38,368 nt of DNA from the NCBI GenBank assembly GCA_045617925.1, contig JAZLJR010000006.1, forward strand, positions 1-38,368, read 5' to 3'. A model generated the notes under the pieces. The model worked only from the letters and a program-made list of their open reading frames with translations, had not been told where the DNA came from and searched no databases. The number at the start of each line of letters is the position of its first letter. Within the stretch, counting starts at the first letter, position 1. A program made the translations under genes and the position numbers. Source of the DNA: CALELF01 sp045617925. Its GTDB lineage: Bacteria; Synergistota; Synergistia; Synergistales; Synergistaceae. This document shows positions 8,362-16,805 of this stretch, one piece after another.

Positions 8362-9987
8362 ATGAAGTTCCAAAGAAAAGTTGTTTTAGCAGTAGCATTG
8401 TTAGTGTTATTTGTTTCACCGGCTTTGGCTGTAAATGTGCAATTTTTGTCAACAAACGATATGCACAGTCGTCTTTATTCAGAGCAGGACCCAAAAACGA
8501 CGAAAATACTTGGGGGCTTTGCAAGACTTCGCACCGCAGTTGATGTCGCCAAGAAGGAGTATAAAGGTGACACACTTGTGGTTTGTGGTGGCGACTACTT
8601 TGAAGGATTTTTCTATTATTATTTCAAGGGGGTTCCTGAAGTTACAGTATCCAACATGATTGGTTATGACGTAGCTACAATAGGGAATCATGAGTTTGAC
8701 GGTGGCGCAGAGGAATTTGTAAAATTACTTAACTTATTCAAATATCCGATAATTTCAAGTAATCTTACATTTAGGGATAAAGCCTTGAATAAAAGGATAA
8801 AGCGCACCCACATCGTCAAGACCAATGGTGGCGTGAAGGTAGGATTTTTTGGACTTACTACCCCTAGAATAGTGCAATCTAGCCATATTTGTGAGACTGG
8901 TTTTGTATCTGTCGAACAGGACGAGGGAACACTTAAGGTTGCACAAGAAGCAATTAACGAGTTAAAAAAGCATGGCTGTGATATGATTGTTGCTGTTACT
9001 CACCTTGGATATGATGACGACTTAAAATTAGCACAGAATGTGCGCGGACTCAATGCAATCATAGGTGGTCACAGTCATACAAAGGTTGAGGAGCTTGTAG
9101 TAAGAAAGAATCTAGATGGTGATCCAGTAATAATTGTGCAGACCGGTTGCTATGCACATTACTTAGGGAAGCTAGATCTTTGCGTTGAAAAAGGTAAGAC
9201 AAATGTAGAAAAATCCAAATGGCTTTTGGAACCAGTGGATTCAAGGTATAGTGAAAACGAAAAGGTTGCAAAATACCTTGCTACTTTCAAGGCAGAGCTT
9301 GACAAAAAACTTGGTGCAACGATATCTACATGCCTTGACCCTATTAACCTTGAACTTGCTTGGATAAGATCAAATGAATCTCCTCTTGGTGACATGATTA
9401 CAGATGCGGTGAGAGAAGGAACAAAAGCTGACGCAGTTATTCAACATTCTGGTGGAATTCGTGGCGGAAAGATTATTCCGCCAGGTCCAATAAGTGCCTT
9501 AAGCCTTAACTCAATTCTTCCGTTTGGTAACACGATTTTGGTGACTGAACTCACTGGTAAAGAGTTGAAAGATATTATGGAAGTTTCTGCTTCTGCTTGT
9601 CGTCGCGAAGGTGAAACGGTGGATAAAACGCTTCGTACACCTAGTGGTGGTTTTATGCAGATTTCAGGAATTCGCGTTACCTTTGACCTCTCTAAGAAAC
9701 CAGCACTGGTTGACAATGAAAACAATGTAAAGTTTGCTGGCGAGCGAGTTATAAAACTTGAAATCTTGCAGGATGGTAAATATGTTCCAGTAGATCCAAA
9801 TGCTACATATAAGCTTGCTACTACAGACTGGACTGCCACGCCTAAAGAAAGATACTATACATTTGTTGGTAAAAAGTGGGAAAATACCGCAACTACTAAT
9901 AAGGAATTTTTTATCCAAAAATTAACAAATATTGGAAAAGATTTCCATCTACCAAATCAGGATAGAATGATTTTCTTGAACAGGTAA
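8362..9987 (+). CDS. Exported 5'-nucleotidase / UshA-family metallophosphoesterase, copy 1
   Basis: A 541-residue protein with a type I signal peptide (positive start, hydrophobic core, cleavage expected after SPALA), so it acts outside the cytoplasm. The N-terminal calcineurin-type phosphoesterase domain has the dimetal ligands: STNDMHSR, GGDYFEG, GNHEFDGG, VTHLGYDDD and GGHSHT. The C-terminal 5_nucleotid_C domain has NESPLGDMITDA, HSGGIRGG and SILPFGN. Such enzymes release phosphate from nucleotides or UDP-sugars; exact substrate is not readable. The start is set by a strong GGGAGGAGG just before 8362; an in-frame TTG at 8338 is ignored. There is no lipobox, so it is probably a soluble periplasmic protein. 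A close paralogue follows directly (10146-11765), roughly 70-75 percent identical by eye. Confidence 0.9.
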   Translation: MKFQRKVVLAVALLVLFVSPALAVNVQFLSTNDMHSRLYSEQDPKTTKILGGFARLRTAVDVAKKEYKGDTLVVCGGDYFEGFFYYYFKGVPEVTVSNMIGYDVATIGNHEFDGGAEEFVKLLNLFKYPIISSNLTFRDKALNKRIKRTHIVKTNGGVKVGFFGLTTPRIVQSSHICETGFVSVEQDEGTLKVAQEAINELKKHGCDMIVAVTHLGYDDDLKLAQNVRGLNAIIGGHSHTKVEELVVRKNLDGDPVIIVQTGCYAHYLGKLDLCVEKGKTNVEKSKWLLEPVDSRYSENEKVAKYLATFKAELDKKLGATISTCLDPINLELAWIRSNESPLGDMITDAVREGTKADAVIQHSGGIRGGKIIPPGPISALSLNSILPFGNTILVTELTGKELKDIMEVSASACRREGETVDKTLRTPSGGFMQISGIRVTFDLSKKPALVDNENNVKFAGERVIKLEILQDGKYVPVDPNATYKLATTDWTATPKERYYTFVGKKWENTATTNKEFFIQKLTNIGKDFHLPNQDRMIFLNR

Positions 9988-10007
9988 AAATTTACGAATA
10001 AAAACTT

Positions 10008-10042
10008 TTGACAGAGTAATTTTAGTATGATAAAATTACTCT
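10008..10042 (+). promoter_or_regulatory. Promoter of second nucleotidase gene with overlapping 12-bp palindrome
   Basis: TTGACA (10008-10013), 17-base spacer, TAAAAT (10031-10036). Overlaid on it is a perfect inverted repeat, AGAGTAATTTTA (10013-10024) / TAAAATTACTCT (10031-10042) with a 6-base loop, followed by GTTGTTTTT. It could be an operator, or double as the terminator of the upstream gene. Confidence 0.78.
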
Positions 10043-10069
10043 GTTGTTTTTAGCATACCGGAGGCTGAT

Positions 10070-10105
10070 TTGAAGCTATTTAGAACATTGGTATTTCTGC
10101 CTTAA
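10070..10105 (+). other. Possible 11-codon leader ORF upstream of second nucleotidase
   Basis: GGAGG at 10060-10064 lies 5 bases before a TTG codon opening an 11-codon frame (MKLFRTLVFLP) that ends at TAA 10103-10105, about 40 bases ahead of the nucleotidase ATG. The ribosome site is good, the peptide is short and hydrophobic. It may be a leader peptide or a remnant; copy 1 lacks an equivalent here. Confidence 0.25.
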
Positions 10106-10145
10106 GGACATGCAAAATACAAATCACACTAAGGGGGAGAACTCT

Positions 10146-11765
10146 ATGAGGTTCCAAAGAAAAGTTGTTTTAGCAGTAGCATTGTTGATGTTTTTTATTT
10201 CACCTGCTTTGGCAGTAAATGTGCAGTTCTTGTCAACAAACGATATGCACAGTCGCCTCTATTCAGGGAAGAATGCAAAAACACAGGAAATTTCCAGCGG
10301 TTTTGCAAAACTTCGCACGGCAATTGATATCGCAAAAAAGGAATATAAGGGCGATACCCTTGTAGTTTCTGGTGGCGACTTTACGGAAGGCTTCTTTTAT
10401 TATTACTTTAAAGGCACTCCTGAAGCTACAGCTTCAAACATGGTTGGTTATGACCTTACAACTGTTGGTAACCACGAATTTGATGCTGGTGGTGAGGAGT
10501 TTGTTCGTTTCTTGAATATTCTCAAGTATCCTATGATTTCAAGCAACCTGACATTTAAGGATCCTGCCTTGAATAAAAAGGTAAAACGCACCCACGTTAT
10601 CAAAACTAAAGGTGGAGTGAAGGTTGGTTTATTTGGTATGACAACAACAGAGCTGACAGCGACGAGCCACATCTGCGAAACAGGATTTGTTACAGTTGAT
10701 CAGGACACAGTAAAGGTTGCTCAAGCGGCAGTTGACGAACTCAAGAAAAAAGGTTGCGACATGATTGTTGCAGTTACGCACCTTGGCTATGAGACAGAGC
10801 TTTTGCTTGCAGAGCGTGTTCGCGGTATTAATGCAATTATTGGTGGACATACGCATACAAAGGTTGACGAACTCACAACAAGAAAAGACCCAGATGGCAA
10901 CGATGTCATTATTACACAAACAGGTTGTTATGCAGAAAATATGGGTATGCTTGACCTTTGTGTAGAAAAGGGGAAGACTGTCCTCGCTAAATCAAAATGG
11001 CATTTGGAGCCACTTGGTGCAAAATACAAAGAGAATCAAAAAATTGTGAAGTATCTCGAGCCATTTAAGGCTGAGCTTGAGAAGAAACTTGGTGTTACAA
11101 TTTCTACATGCCTTGATCCTATCAATCTTGGCAAGGAATGGACGAGATCTAACGAATCTCCAATTGGTGGTATGATAGCAGATGCTATGAGAGAGGGAGC
11201 AAAAACAGACATTGCAATCCAGCACGCAGGTGGTGTTCGTGGTGGAATGACACTTGATCCAGGTCCTGTGAGTGCTCTTACAATGAATACAATTCTTCCT
11301 TTTGGCAACAATGTTTGCATTGTAGATATTACAGGAGAAGAGTTGAAGCAGATTATGGAAGTTTCTGCTTCTGCTTATGTTTACAAGAATGATGGTTTTG
11401 ATGGACAGCTTCGTACACCAGGTGGTGGCTTCATGCAAATTTCTGGCTTCCGTGTTACTTATGACATGTCTAAGAAACCTGCTCTTGTTGACAACAACAA
11501 CAATGTCAAGTTTCCTGGCGAAAGAGTCGTAAAAATAGAAATATTAAAGGATGGTAAGTTTGTCCCAGTAGATCCAAAGGCAACATATAAACTTGCTACA
11601 ACAGACTGGACTGCAAGCGCTGCCGACAAGTATTATCCTTTTGCTGGCAAAAAAGCACTCAATACGGCAACAACCAATAAGGAATTTTTCATTCAAAAGC
11701 TTACAAAGATTGGTAAGGAATTCCACCTACCAAAGCAAGATAGAATGATTTTCTTAAAGAGATAG
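10146..11765 (+). CDS. Exported 5'-nucleotidase / UshA-family metallophosphoesterase, copy 2
   Basis: A 539-residue paralogue of the gene at 8362 with the same architecture. The signal peptide is nearly identical (MRFQRKVVLAVALL, cleavage after SPALA). Phosphoesterase motifs are STNDMHSR, GGDFTEG, GNHEFDAGG, VTHLGYETE and GGHTHT; the C-terminal domain has NESPIGGMIADA, HAGGVRGG and TILPFGN. All metal ligands are kept, so both copies should be active. I chose the ATG at 10146 because GGGGGAG precedes it and it matches the signal-peptide start of copy 1; an in-frame ATG at 10110 would add 12 non-signal residues. Differences between copies cluster around the second metal loop (DYFEGF versus DFTEGF) and in the C-terminal domain, which might shift substrate preference. 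It ends at a strong terminator. Confidence 0.9.
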   Translation: MRFQRKVVLAVALLMFFISPALAVNVQFLSTNDMHSRLYSGKNAKTQEISSGFAKLRTAIDIAKKEYKGDTLVVSGGDFTEGFFYYYFKGTPEATASNMVGYDLTTVGNHEFDAGGEEFVRFLNILKYPMISSNLTFKDPALNKKVKRTHVIKTKGGVKVGLFGMTTTELTATSHICETGFVTVDQDTVKVAQAAVDELKKKGCDMIVAVTHLGYETELLLAERVRGINAIIGGHTHTKVDELTTRKDPDGNDVIITQTGCYAENMGMLDLCVEKGKTVLAKSKWHLEPLGAKYKENQKIVKYLEPFKAELEKKLGVTISTCLDPINLGKEWTRSNESPIGGMIADAMREGAKTDIAIQHAGGVRGGMTLDPGPVSALTMNTILPFGNNVCIVDITGEELKQIMEVSASAYVYKNDGFDGQLRTPGGGFMQISGFRVTYDMSKKPALVDNNNNVKFPGERVVKIEILKDGKFVPVDPKATYKLATTDWTASAADKYYPFAGKKALNTATTNKEFFIQKLTKIGKEFHLPKQDRMIFLKR

Positions 11766-11794
11766 TTTACTATTTTATTAGTTTTTATAGAGAC

Positions 11795-11834
11795 CAAGGA
11801 AACAGGCGTAAGACACCTGTTTCCTTGTTTTTTT
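11795..11834 (+). terminator. Intrinsic terminator after second nucleotidase gene
   Basis: CAAGGAAACAGG (11795-11806) pairs perfectly with CCTGTTTCCTTG (11816-11827) around a 9-base loop, followed by seven T. It closes the nucleotidase pair. Confidence 0.92.
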
Positions 11835-11843
11835 GTATAGTAT

Positions 11844-11857
11844 GAAGCATATGCTTC
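11844..11857. repeat. 14-bp perfect palindrome in the gap before the lapA-like gene
   Basis: GAAGCATATGCTTC reads the same on both strands. It sits just after the terminator in an AT-rich gap (11835-12017) where I see no convincing promoter. It might be a regulator site or chance; nothing else supports a function. Confidence 0.3.
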
Positions 11858-12017
11858 TAAGACGGCTATTATGCTTATAAAAATGTTGTATTTTGCTGTG
11901 GTATTTTTCTGTATATTTTTTTGCAATTTTATGTTTTGAATAAAATAAAAAATAGCCAAAAACTGAATTTTGTTGTATCATACACATTACATGAGAAAAT
12001 ATCGGAGGATGTAAAAA

Positions 12018-12356
12018 ATGAAAAGTTTTTTTGTTTCACTTGTTGCAGTTATGTTTTTGTCAGCTGTTTACGTTTTTCAAAACTCTGCTATCGTGAATGT
12101 TCGCTTCTTTGTCTTTAATTTTTCTTTTTCACAGGGGCTTTATGAGGTCGCTATTTTTGCTTTTAGTGCGGCACTTATGTGGTTCTTCTCAATATTCTCT
12201 TATTTTGAGAACAGAGCTAAATATAAAGAAGAATTAGCAGAGAGAGTAGCAGAAGTTAGACAACTCGAAGGTGCTAATAAGGTTTTGCTTGATACATTGA
12301 AACAGAATTCAATTGCTAACCCATTGGAAGTTACGGAAACACAAGGAACTAATTAG
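12018..12356 (+). CDS. LapA-like (DUF1049) small membrane protein
   Basis: A 112-residue protein with two membrane segments (about 4-21 and 39-62) and a charged, probably coiled-coil cytoplasmic tail (about 65-100, KYKEELAERVAEVRQLEG). The motif pattern QNSAIVNVRFFVFNFSF between the helices is typical of the LapA/YciS DUF1049 family. In Escherichia coli, LapA works with LapB in controlling LPS synthesis through LpxC turnover; no lapB-like TPR gene is adjacent here, so that role is only possible. The ATG has GGAGG at 12004-12008. The stop is 12 bases before the recJ start, so the two are likely one transcript. Confidence 0.72.
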   Translation: MKSFFVSLVAVMFLSAVYVFQNSAIVNVRFFVFNFSFSQGLYEVAIFAFSAALMWFFSIFSYFENRAKYKEELAERVAEVRQLEGANKVLLDTLKQNSIANPLEVTETQGTN

Positions 12357-12368
12357 GCGCTTTTAGTT

Positions 12369-14027
12369 GTGGTCCCTTGTGTAAAGAAGAATAATTTAAC
12401 AATATTTGAACCTAACGACACAACATTTCAGCTTGCTCAAAAGCTTTCCTGTTCTGTTTTTTGTGCTACGATTTTAGAAACAAAAGGAATTAGAGTGCAA
12501 ACGCCTCTGCAAGACGCACTAGCTTGGAACAAACCTGTTTTATCTGATTTGCTTGATAGATTGTGTATTGGTAAACAAACTTTGCAAGCTGCGGAAGTTA
12601 TAAAAAATGTCTCTGTAGGTGCAAAGGTTGTTGTGTATGGGGACTATGATGTAGATGGTATTTCAGCTACAAGCGTAGCTATGGATCTTATGCTTTTTCG
12701 TGGAGCGTCAGTTCGCTTCTATATTCCTCATCGTTTTCGGCAGGGCTACGGTTTTCACGAAGATGTGGCTCGCGAAATTGCAAAATTAAATTGTGACTTG
12801 GTGATAGTTGTAGATTGTGGCACACAAGATTGTGATGCCATAAATGTTTTGAGATCTGCGAATATTCCTGTTGTCGTTTTTGATCATCATCTGGTTGAGG
12901 GCAATACTGCTAATGCTAATGCGATAGTAAATCCTCAGATAAATGGTGATGACTATGCTAAAAAACTTTGTGCCACTAGCGTTATTTGGGCTTGGATATG
13001 GCAGACTAACCTCTTACCAAAAGCAAAGTTGCTTAGCATGATAGATGTGGTGGCCTTGGCTACTGTGGCAGATTGTATGCCTTTGTCTTCTCCTTTGAAC
13101 CGAGCTATTGTCTCACAAGGGATAGAACAATTGAAGCATACTGAGAGAATTGGGCTTAGAACATTGATGAGCCTCCTTGACGTTTCTCTTGAATGGTTAG
13201 ATACAGAAGATATGTCAATGAAGATAATTCCATGCCTCAATGCTGCCGGAAGACTGTATTTTGCTGATGTAGCAGTTGAAGTGATGTGTGGCATAGGCAA
13301 TGTTGAAGAATCGGCTTCAACACTGGTGACATTGAATCAAAAAAGACGCAATCTTTCAACAAAAATTATAGAAGAAATAAGACAAGAATCTTTTGATAAC
13401 TATAAATATGTTCTATCTAGTGATACTTGGTATTGTGGTGTGTTATCTTCAGTTGCTTCTCGGGTTTGTGCGGAACGGAATGCCCCAGTTGCCCTTGTTG
13501 CAAATGTAGGGCAGGTAATGAGAGGAACATTGCGTATGCCACAAGGGGGAGATGCAGTTTGTGTGCTGAAAGGACTTGCACCACTTCTTGAAAATTGGGG
13601 AGGACACAGACTAGCTGCTGGGTTTTCTGTGCTACCAGAAAATTGGCAGAATTTGCGCGATGAATTGGAAAAAGCACTGTCGACCTTTGTCCCCAGCGAA
13701 GAGAGCTTGAATGTAATTTTGTGGGATCCAAAAGAATTTGACAAGATTTGTTGGGATGATATGTCATCTCTTGGTCCTTTTGGCATAGACAATCTGTTGC
13801 CTTCATTTTATGTTCCAATGACGGGGGATGAACTGATATCTGAACTTGGGCACAATGGGAGACATTCTAAAATACAAAAATCAGGTGTTAGTATATTAGC
13901 TTTTGGTGTAGCGCCATCATTTTATGATGAGGTGAAACCTATTGGTTTCATATACAAACCACGCGTAGATACATGGAGAAATATTCCAAGGATACAGTTT
14001 GTTTTAGAAAAGTTGGTAATTGACTAA
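12369..14027 (+). CDS. recJ: Single-stranded-DNA exonuclease RecJ
   Basis: RecJ degrades single-stranded DNA 5' to 3' in recombination and repair. The 552-residue product is a usual length. DHH-family motifs appear in order: YGDYDVDGISA, VIVVDCGTQD, VFDHHLVEG and ATVADCMPL; then the DHHA1 part with CLNAAGRL and GGHRLAAGFS. The C-terminal OB-type region is present (residues about 440-550). The start is a GTG at 12369 with only a weak ribosome site, so a start a few codons later cannot be excluded. Its stop overlaps the next start (TAATG at 14025-14029), which fits coupled translation with rel. Confidence 0.92.
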   Translation: MVPCVKKNNLTIFEPNDTTFQLAQKLSCSVFCATILETKGIRVQTPLQDALAWNKPVLSDLLDRLCIGKQTLQAAEVIKNVSVGAKVVVYGDYDVDGISATSVAMDLMLFRGASVRFYIPHRFRQGYGFHEDVAREIAKLNCDLVIVVDCGTQDCDAINVLRSANIPVVVFDHHLVEGNTANANAIVNPQINGDDYAKKLCATSVIWAWIWQTNLLPKAKLLSMIDVVALATVADCMPLSSPLNRAIVSQGIEQLKHTERIGLRTLMSLLDVSLEWLDTEDMSMKIIPCLNAAGRLYFADVAVEVMCGIGNVEESASTLVTLNQKRRNLSTKIIEEIRQESFDNYKYVLSSDTWYCGVLSSVASRVCAERNAPVALVANVGQVMRGTLRMPQGGDAVCVLKGLAPLLENWGGHRLAAGFSVLPENWQNLRDELEKALSTFVPSEESLNVILWDPKEFDKICWDDMSSLGPFGIDNLLPSFYVPMTGDELISELGHNGRHSKIQKSGVSILAFGVAPSFYDEVKPIGFIYKPRVDTWRNIPRIQFVLEKLVID

Positions 14028-16369
14028 TGCAAAATGATGAGATGAAAATGGAAGACATTGACCATAAGGCAAATAAACAAATTAGTGTTAGAAATCATCA
14101 CATAAGCGATATCTCAAGCTTGACTAGTTTTGCCAAGCAGGACGATGAAATGCAAGCTATGATGGAGAATTTTTGGCAACAGATTCCTAGAGTTCAGCGA
14201 ATTGTTGCATTAAGAAGAGCTTGGCAAGAGCTGTGGGGCAAAGTATCAGCTTATCTGAATAAAGAAGAAATGCAGATGTTGGGATCGGCCTTTGTCTTTA
14301 TGGCATTGAGGCATGGGGCTCAAGTTAGACATTCCGGTGAACCTTATTCAATTCACCCTGCTTCAGTTGCTGTAATTTTGGCCTCAATAAAAGCCGATAT
14401 ACAAACTGTTATTGCAGCATTGTTGCATGACATCTTGGAAGACACAGATTTTTCTGAAGAAGAATTTAAAGCTCAATTTGGTGAAACAGTATTTAGCCTC
14501 GTTAATGGTGTTACAAAGTTAGACAAACACCAATTTAATTCTACTGAAGAATATCAGGCAGAAAACCTTAGAAAAATGTTTGTCTTGATGGCAAAGGATT
14601 TTCGTGTAATTCTCATCAAGCTGGCGGATAGACTTCATAACATGAGGACAATTTCATCTCATCGCAGGGACAAACAGATACGAATTTCTAGAGAAACGAT
14701 GGAAATTTATGCACCTTTGGCGCATAGAATTGGTTTGTATCAAATCAAGGGTGAATTAGAAGATATATCTTTTAGAATCCTTGATCCAGAAGCTTATTAT
14801 GACATAAAACGACGCATAGCACAAAAGCTTCCTGAGAGGGAAAGTGTGATAAAAGAAGTTATAAGTGTGTTGCAAAAACGTCTTGAAGATGAAAAAATAG
14901 ACTGTAATATAAAAGGACGTCCAAAACAGCTTTACAGTACCTATGAAAAAATGCATAGGAAAAGCATTTCATTTGATCAAATCTATGATTTATTAGCAGT
15001 TCGTGTGATTGTTGATACTGTTGCACAATGTTATATTGTCCTAGGTTTTGTGCATTTGCTTTGGAAACCACTTGATGGTGAATTTAACGACTATATATCT
15101 AAACCTAAAGAAAACGGTTATCAAAGCCTTCATACTACGGTGGTAGGTCCAAAGGGGCAAACTGTTGAAATACAGATAAGAACAAAAGAAATGAATCTTT
15201 TGGCTGAATATGGTGTTGCCGCTCACTGGAATTACAAAGAAGGCGGAGGAAGAATTGATACTCTGGATAGAGGGCTCGATCTTATTAGACAAGGCTTTGA
15301 AAAAGCAATTAGCGATTCTGAAGAGAAAGCTGGAACAGAATTCACAGATTCAGTAAAAACAGATTTACTTTCTGAAACGATTTATGTTTCTACGCCACAG
15401 GGAAAATCTCTGGGATTGCCTTATGGCTCTACACCAGTCGATTTTGCTTATGCCATACATACGGAAGTTGGACACAAGTGTATAGGTGCTAAGGTGAATG
15501 GTCGAATTGTCCCCGTGTATCAAATGCTAAAAAATGGGGATAGAGTTGAGATATTGACTTCATCGCAGGGGCATCCTTCTAGAGATTGGTTAAAGTTTGT
15601 AAAGGCTGCACGTACAAAATCCAAAATTCGCTCGTGGTTTAATTTGCAGGAAAAAGCCGAAAGGGAAGAAAGGTACACTCGTGGTAAAGAACTTTTGCTA
15701 AAAGAAGCTAAAAAACGTTTCCCTGATGAATCTGATCCACTTGAAAAGTTTTCTGCTAAATTAAACCAGGTAGCACGTGATCTTGGTTATGCATCACTTG
15801 ACGAACTCTATGTGGCTGTCGGTGACGGAAATCACGCTACATCAGCTATTTGGGGTAGAGTGTCCACAATAAAGGATAAAAAGACAACTCCTGTTTCTGT
15901 CACGCAACCGATAAAAAGAAATCTAGACACTGAGATTATAGTAGAGGGTGCTAAAGGAGTGCTTGTTGTGCTTGCAGGGTGTTGTAAGCCTATTCCAGGT
16001 GATGAAATTTGTGGAGCAGTGACCAAGAATAAAGGAATTGCAATCCATAGAAAGTCCTGTGCAAATTTGAAAGATAGAGATGCTTCAAGGTTAGTCCCTG
16101 TTTCTTGGGGAAATGCGACAAAGGATAGATATGCACTGAATTTAATTATCGATGGTGTGGCAAAACAGACATTGTTGGGTGATGTTGTTAATGCTCTTTC
16201 ATTGAACGATGCAATGGTTAGTCAGGTTCGTAGTAGTGTTGTAAATCATAGTAGAACATTCATTGTAGCAGAAATTACAGTAAAAAATTTAGAGCACCTT
16301 TATCGAGTAATTGCTGCCTTAAATGGCATACCAGGGGTTTATGAGGTAAAACGAGAATGCGAGCGTTAA
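14027..16369 (+). CDS. rel: Rel/SpoT-type (p)ppGpp synthetase-hydrolase
   Basis: A long Rel-family enzyme (780 residues) that makes and degrades the alarmone (p)ppGpp. Order: HD hydrolase domain (about 95-245) with HGAQVRHSGEPY, the LLHDILEDT catalytic motif and ADRLHNMRT intact; synthetase domain (about 290-430) with NGYQSLHTTV and VEIQIRTKEM; TGS domain (about 450-510, YVSTPQGKSLGLPYGSTP); a zinc-finger-like region with LAGCCKPIPGDE and HRKSC; and a C-terminal ACT domain. Hydrolase residues look complete, so it should be bifunctional. Oddly, the synthetase loop normally RFKD in bifunctional enzymes reads EFND (residues 352-355), closer to the EFDD of synthetase-only RelA. The start overlaps the recJ stop; in-frame ATGs at 14042 and 14048 are alternatives. 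Confidence 0.92.
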   Translation: MQNDEMKMEDIDHKANKQISVRNHHISDISSLTSFAKQDDEMQAMMENFWQQIPRVQRIVALRRAWQELWGKVSAYLNKEEMQMLGSAFVFMALRHGAQVRHSGEPYSIHPASVAVILASIKADIQTVIAALLHDILEDTDFSEEEFKAQFGETVFSLVNGVTKLDKHQFNSTEEYQAENLRKMFVLMAKDFRVILIKLADRLHNMRTISSHRRDKQIRISRETMEIYAPLAHRIGLYQIKGELEDISFRILDPEAYYDIKRRIAQKLPERESVIKEVISVLQKRLEDEKIDCNIKGRPKQLYSTYEKMHRKSISFDQIYDLLAVRVIVDTVAQCYIVLGFVHLLWKPLDGEFNDYISKPKENGYQSLHTTVVGPKGQTVEIQIRTKEMNLLAEYGVAAHWNYKEGGGRIDTLDRGLDLIRQGFEKAISDSEEKAGTEFTDSVKTDLLSETIYVSTPQGKSLGLPYGSTPVDFAYAIHTEVGHKCIGAKVNGRIVPVYQMLKNGDRVEILTSSQGHPSRDWLKFVKAARTKSKIRSWFNLQEKAEREERYTRGKELLLKEAKKRFPDESDPLEKFSAKLNQVARDLGYASLDELYVAVGDGNHATSAIWGRVSTIKDKKTTPVSVTQPIKRNLDTEIIVEGAKGVLVVLAGCCKPIPGDEICGAVTKNKGIAIHRKSCANLKDRDASRLVPVSWGNATKDRYALNLIIDGVAKQTLLGDVVNALSLNDAMVSQVRSSVVNHSRTFIVAEITVKNLEHLYRVIAALNGIPGVYEVKRECER

Positions 16370-16800
16370 TTCAACGAGTAAAAGGAGCTTCTGTTACCAT
16401 TAATAAACATATTATTTCTTCTATCGATTATGGATTGTTGGTTTTACTTGGTGTAGAAACATGTGACACAGATGCTGATATTAAATGGCTGGCACGAAAA
16501 GTGTGTAATCTAAGAATTTTTGATAATGATTCTGGAATTATGGATAAATCTTTGATAGAAGTTGCAGGACAATGTTTGGTTGTTTCACAATTTACACTTC
16601 ACGCTAGTTGCAAAAAGGGGAATAGACCAAGTTGGTCGAGAGCTGCAACCGCAGATTTTGCCAGTGTCATGTATGAAAAGTTTATTCAGGAAGTTAAAAA
16701 TATAGGTGTTGATGTATTTGCGGGGCAGTTTCAAGCTAATATGCAGGTGTCCTTAATAAATGATGGACCTGTCACAATTATGCTAGACACCAAGGAGTGA
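16357..16800 (+). CDS. dtd: D-aminoacyl-tRNA deacylase
   Basis: DTD removes D-amino acids (and glycine from tRNA-Ala) wrongly attached to tRNA. The 147-residue length is exactly typical. The two catalytic-pocket motifs are present: SQFTLHA (family SQFTL) and NDGPVTIML (family N-x-GPVT). N-terminal MRALIQRVKGASV is also characteristic. The gene overlaps the end of rel by 13 bases; rel-dtd-MBL order recurs in many Gram-positive-type genomes. Confidence 0.95.
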   Translation: MRALIQRVKGASVTINKHIISSIDYGLLVLLGVETCDTDADIKWLARKVCNLRIFDNDSGIMDKSLIEVAGQCLVVSQFTLHASCKKGNRPSWSRAATADFASVMYEKFIQEVKNIGVDVFAGQFQANMQVSLINDGPVTIMLDTKE

Positions 16801-16805
16801 TCTTT

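Noticed and set aside
10629..11438. Antisense Cys- and Asn-rich frames in the second nucleotidase gene
   Set aside because: They are shadows of the paralogue's coding frame with no start sites or family resemblance.
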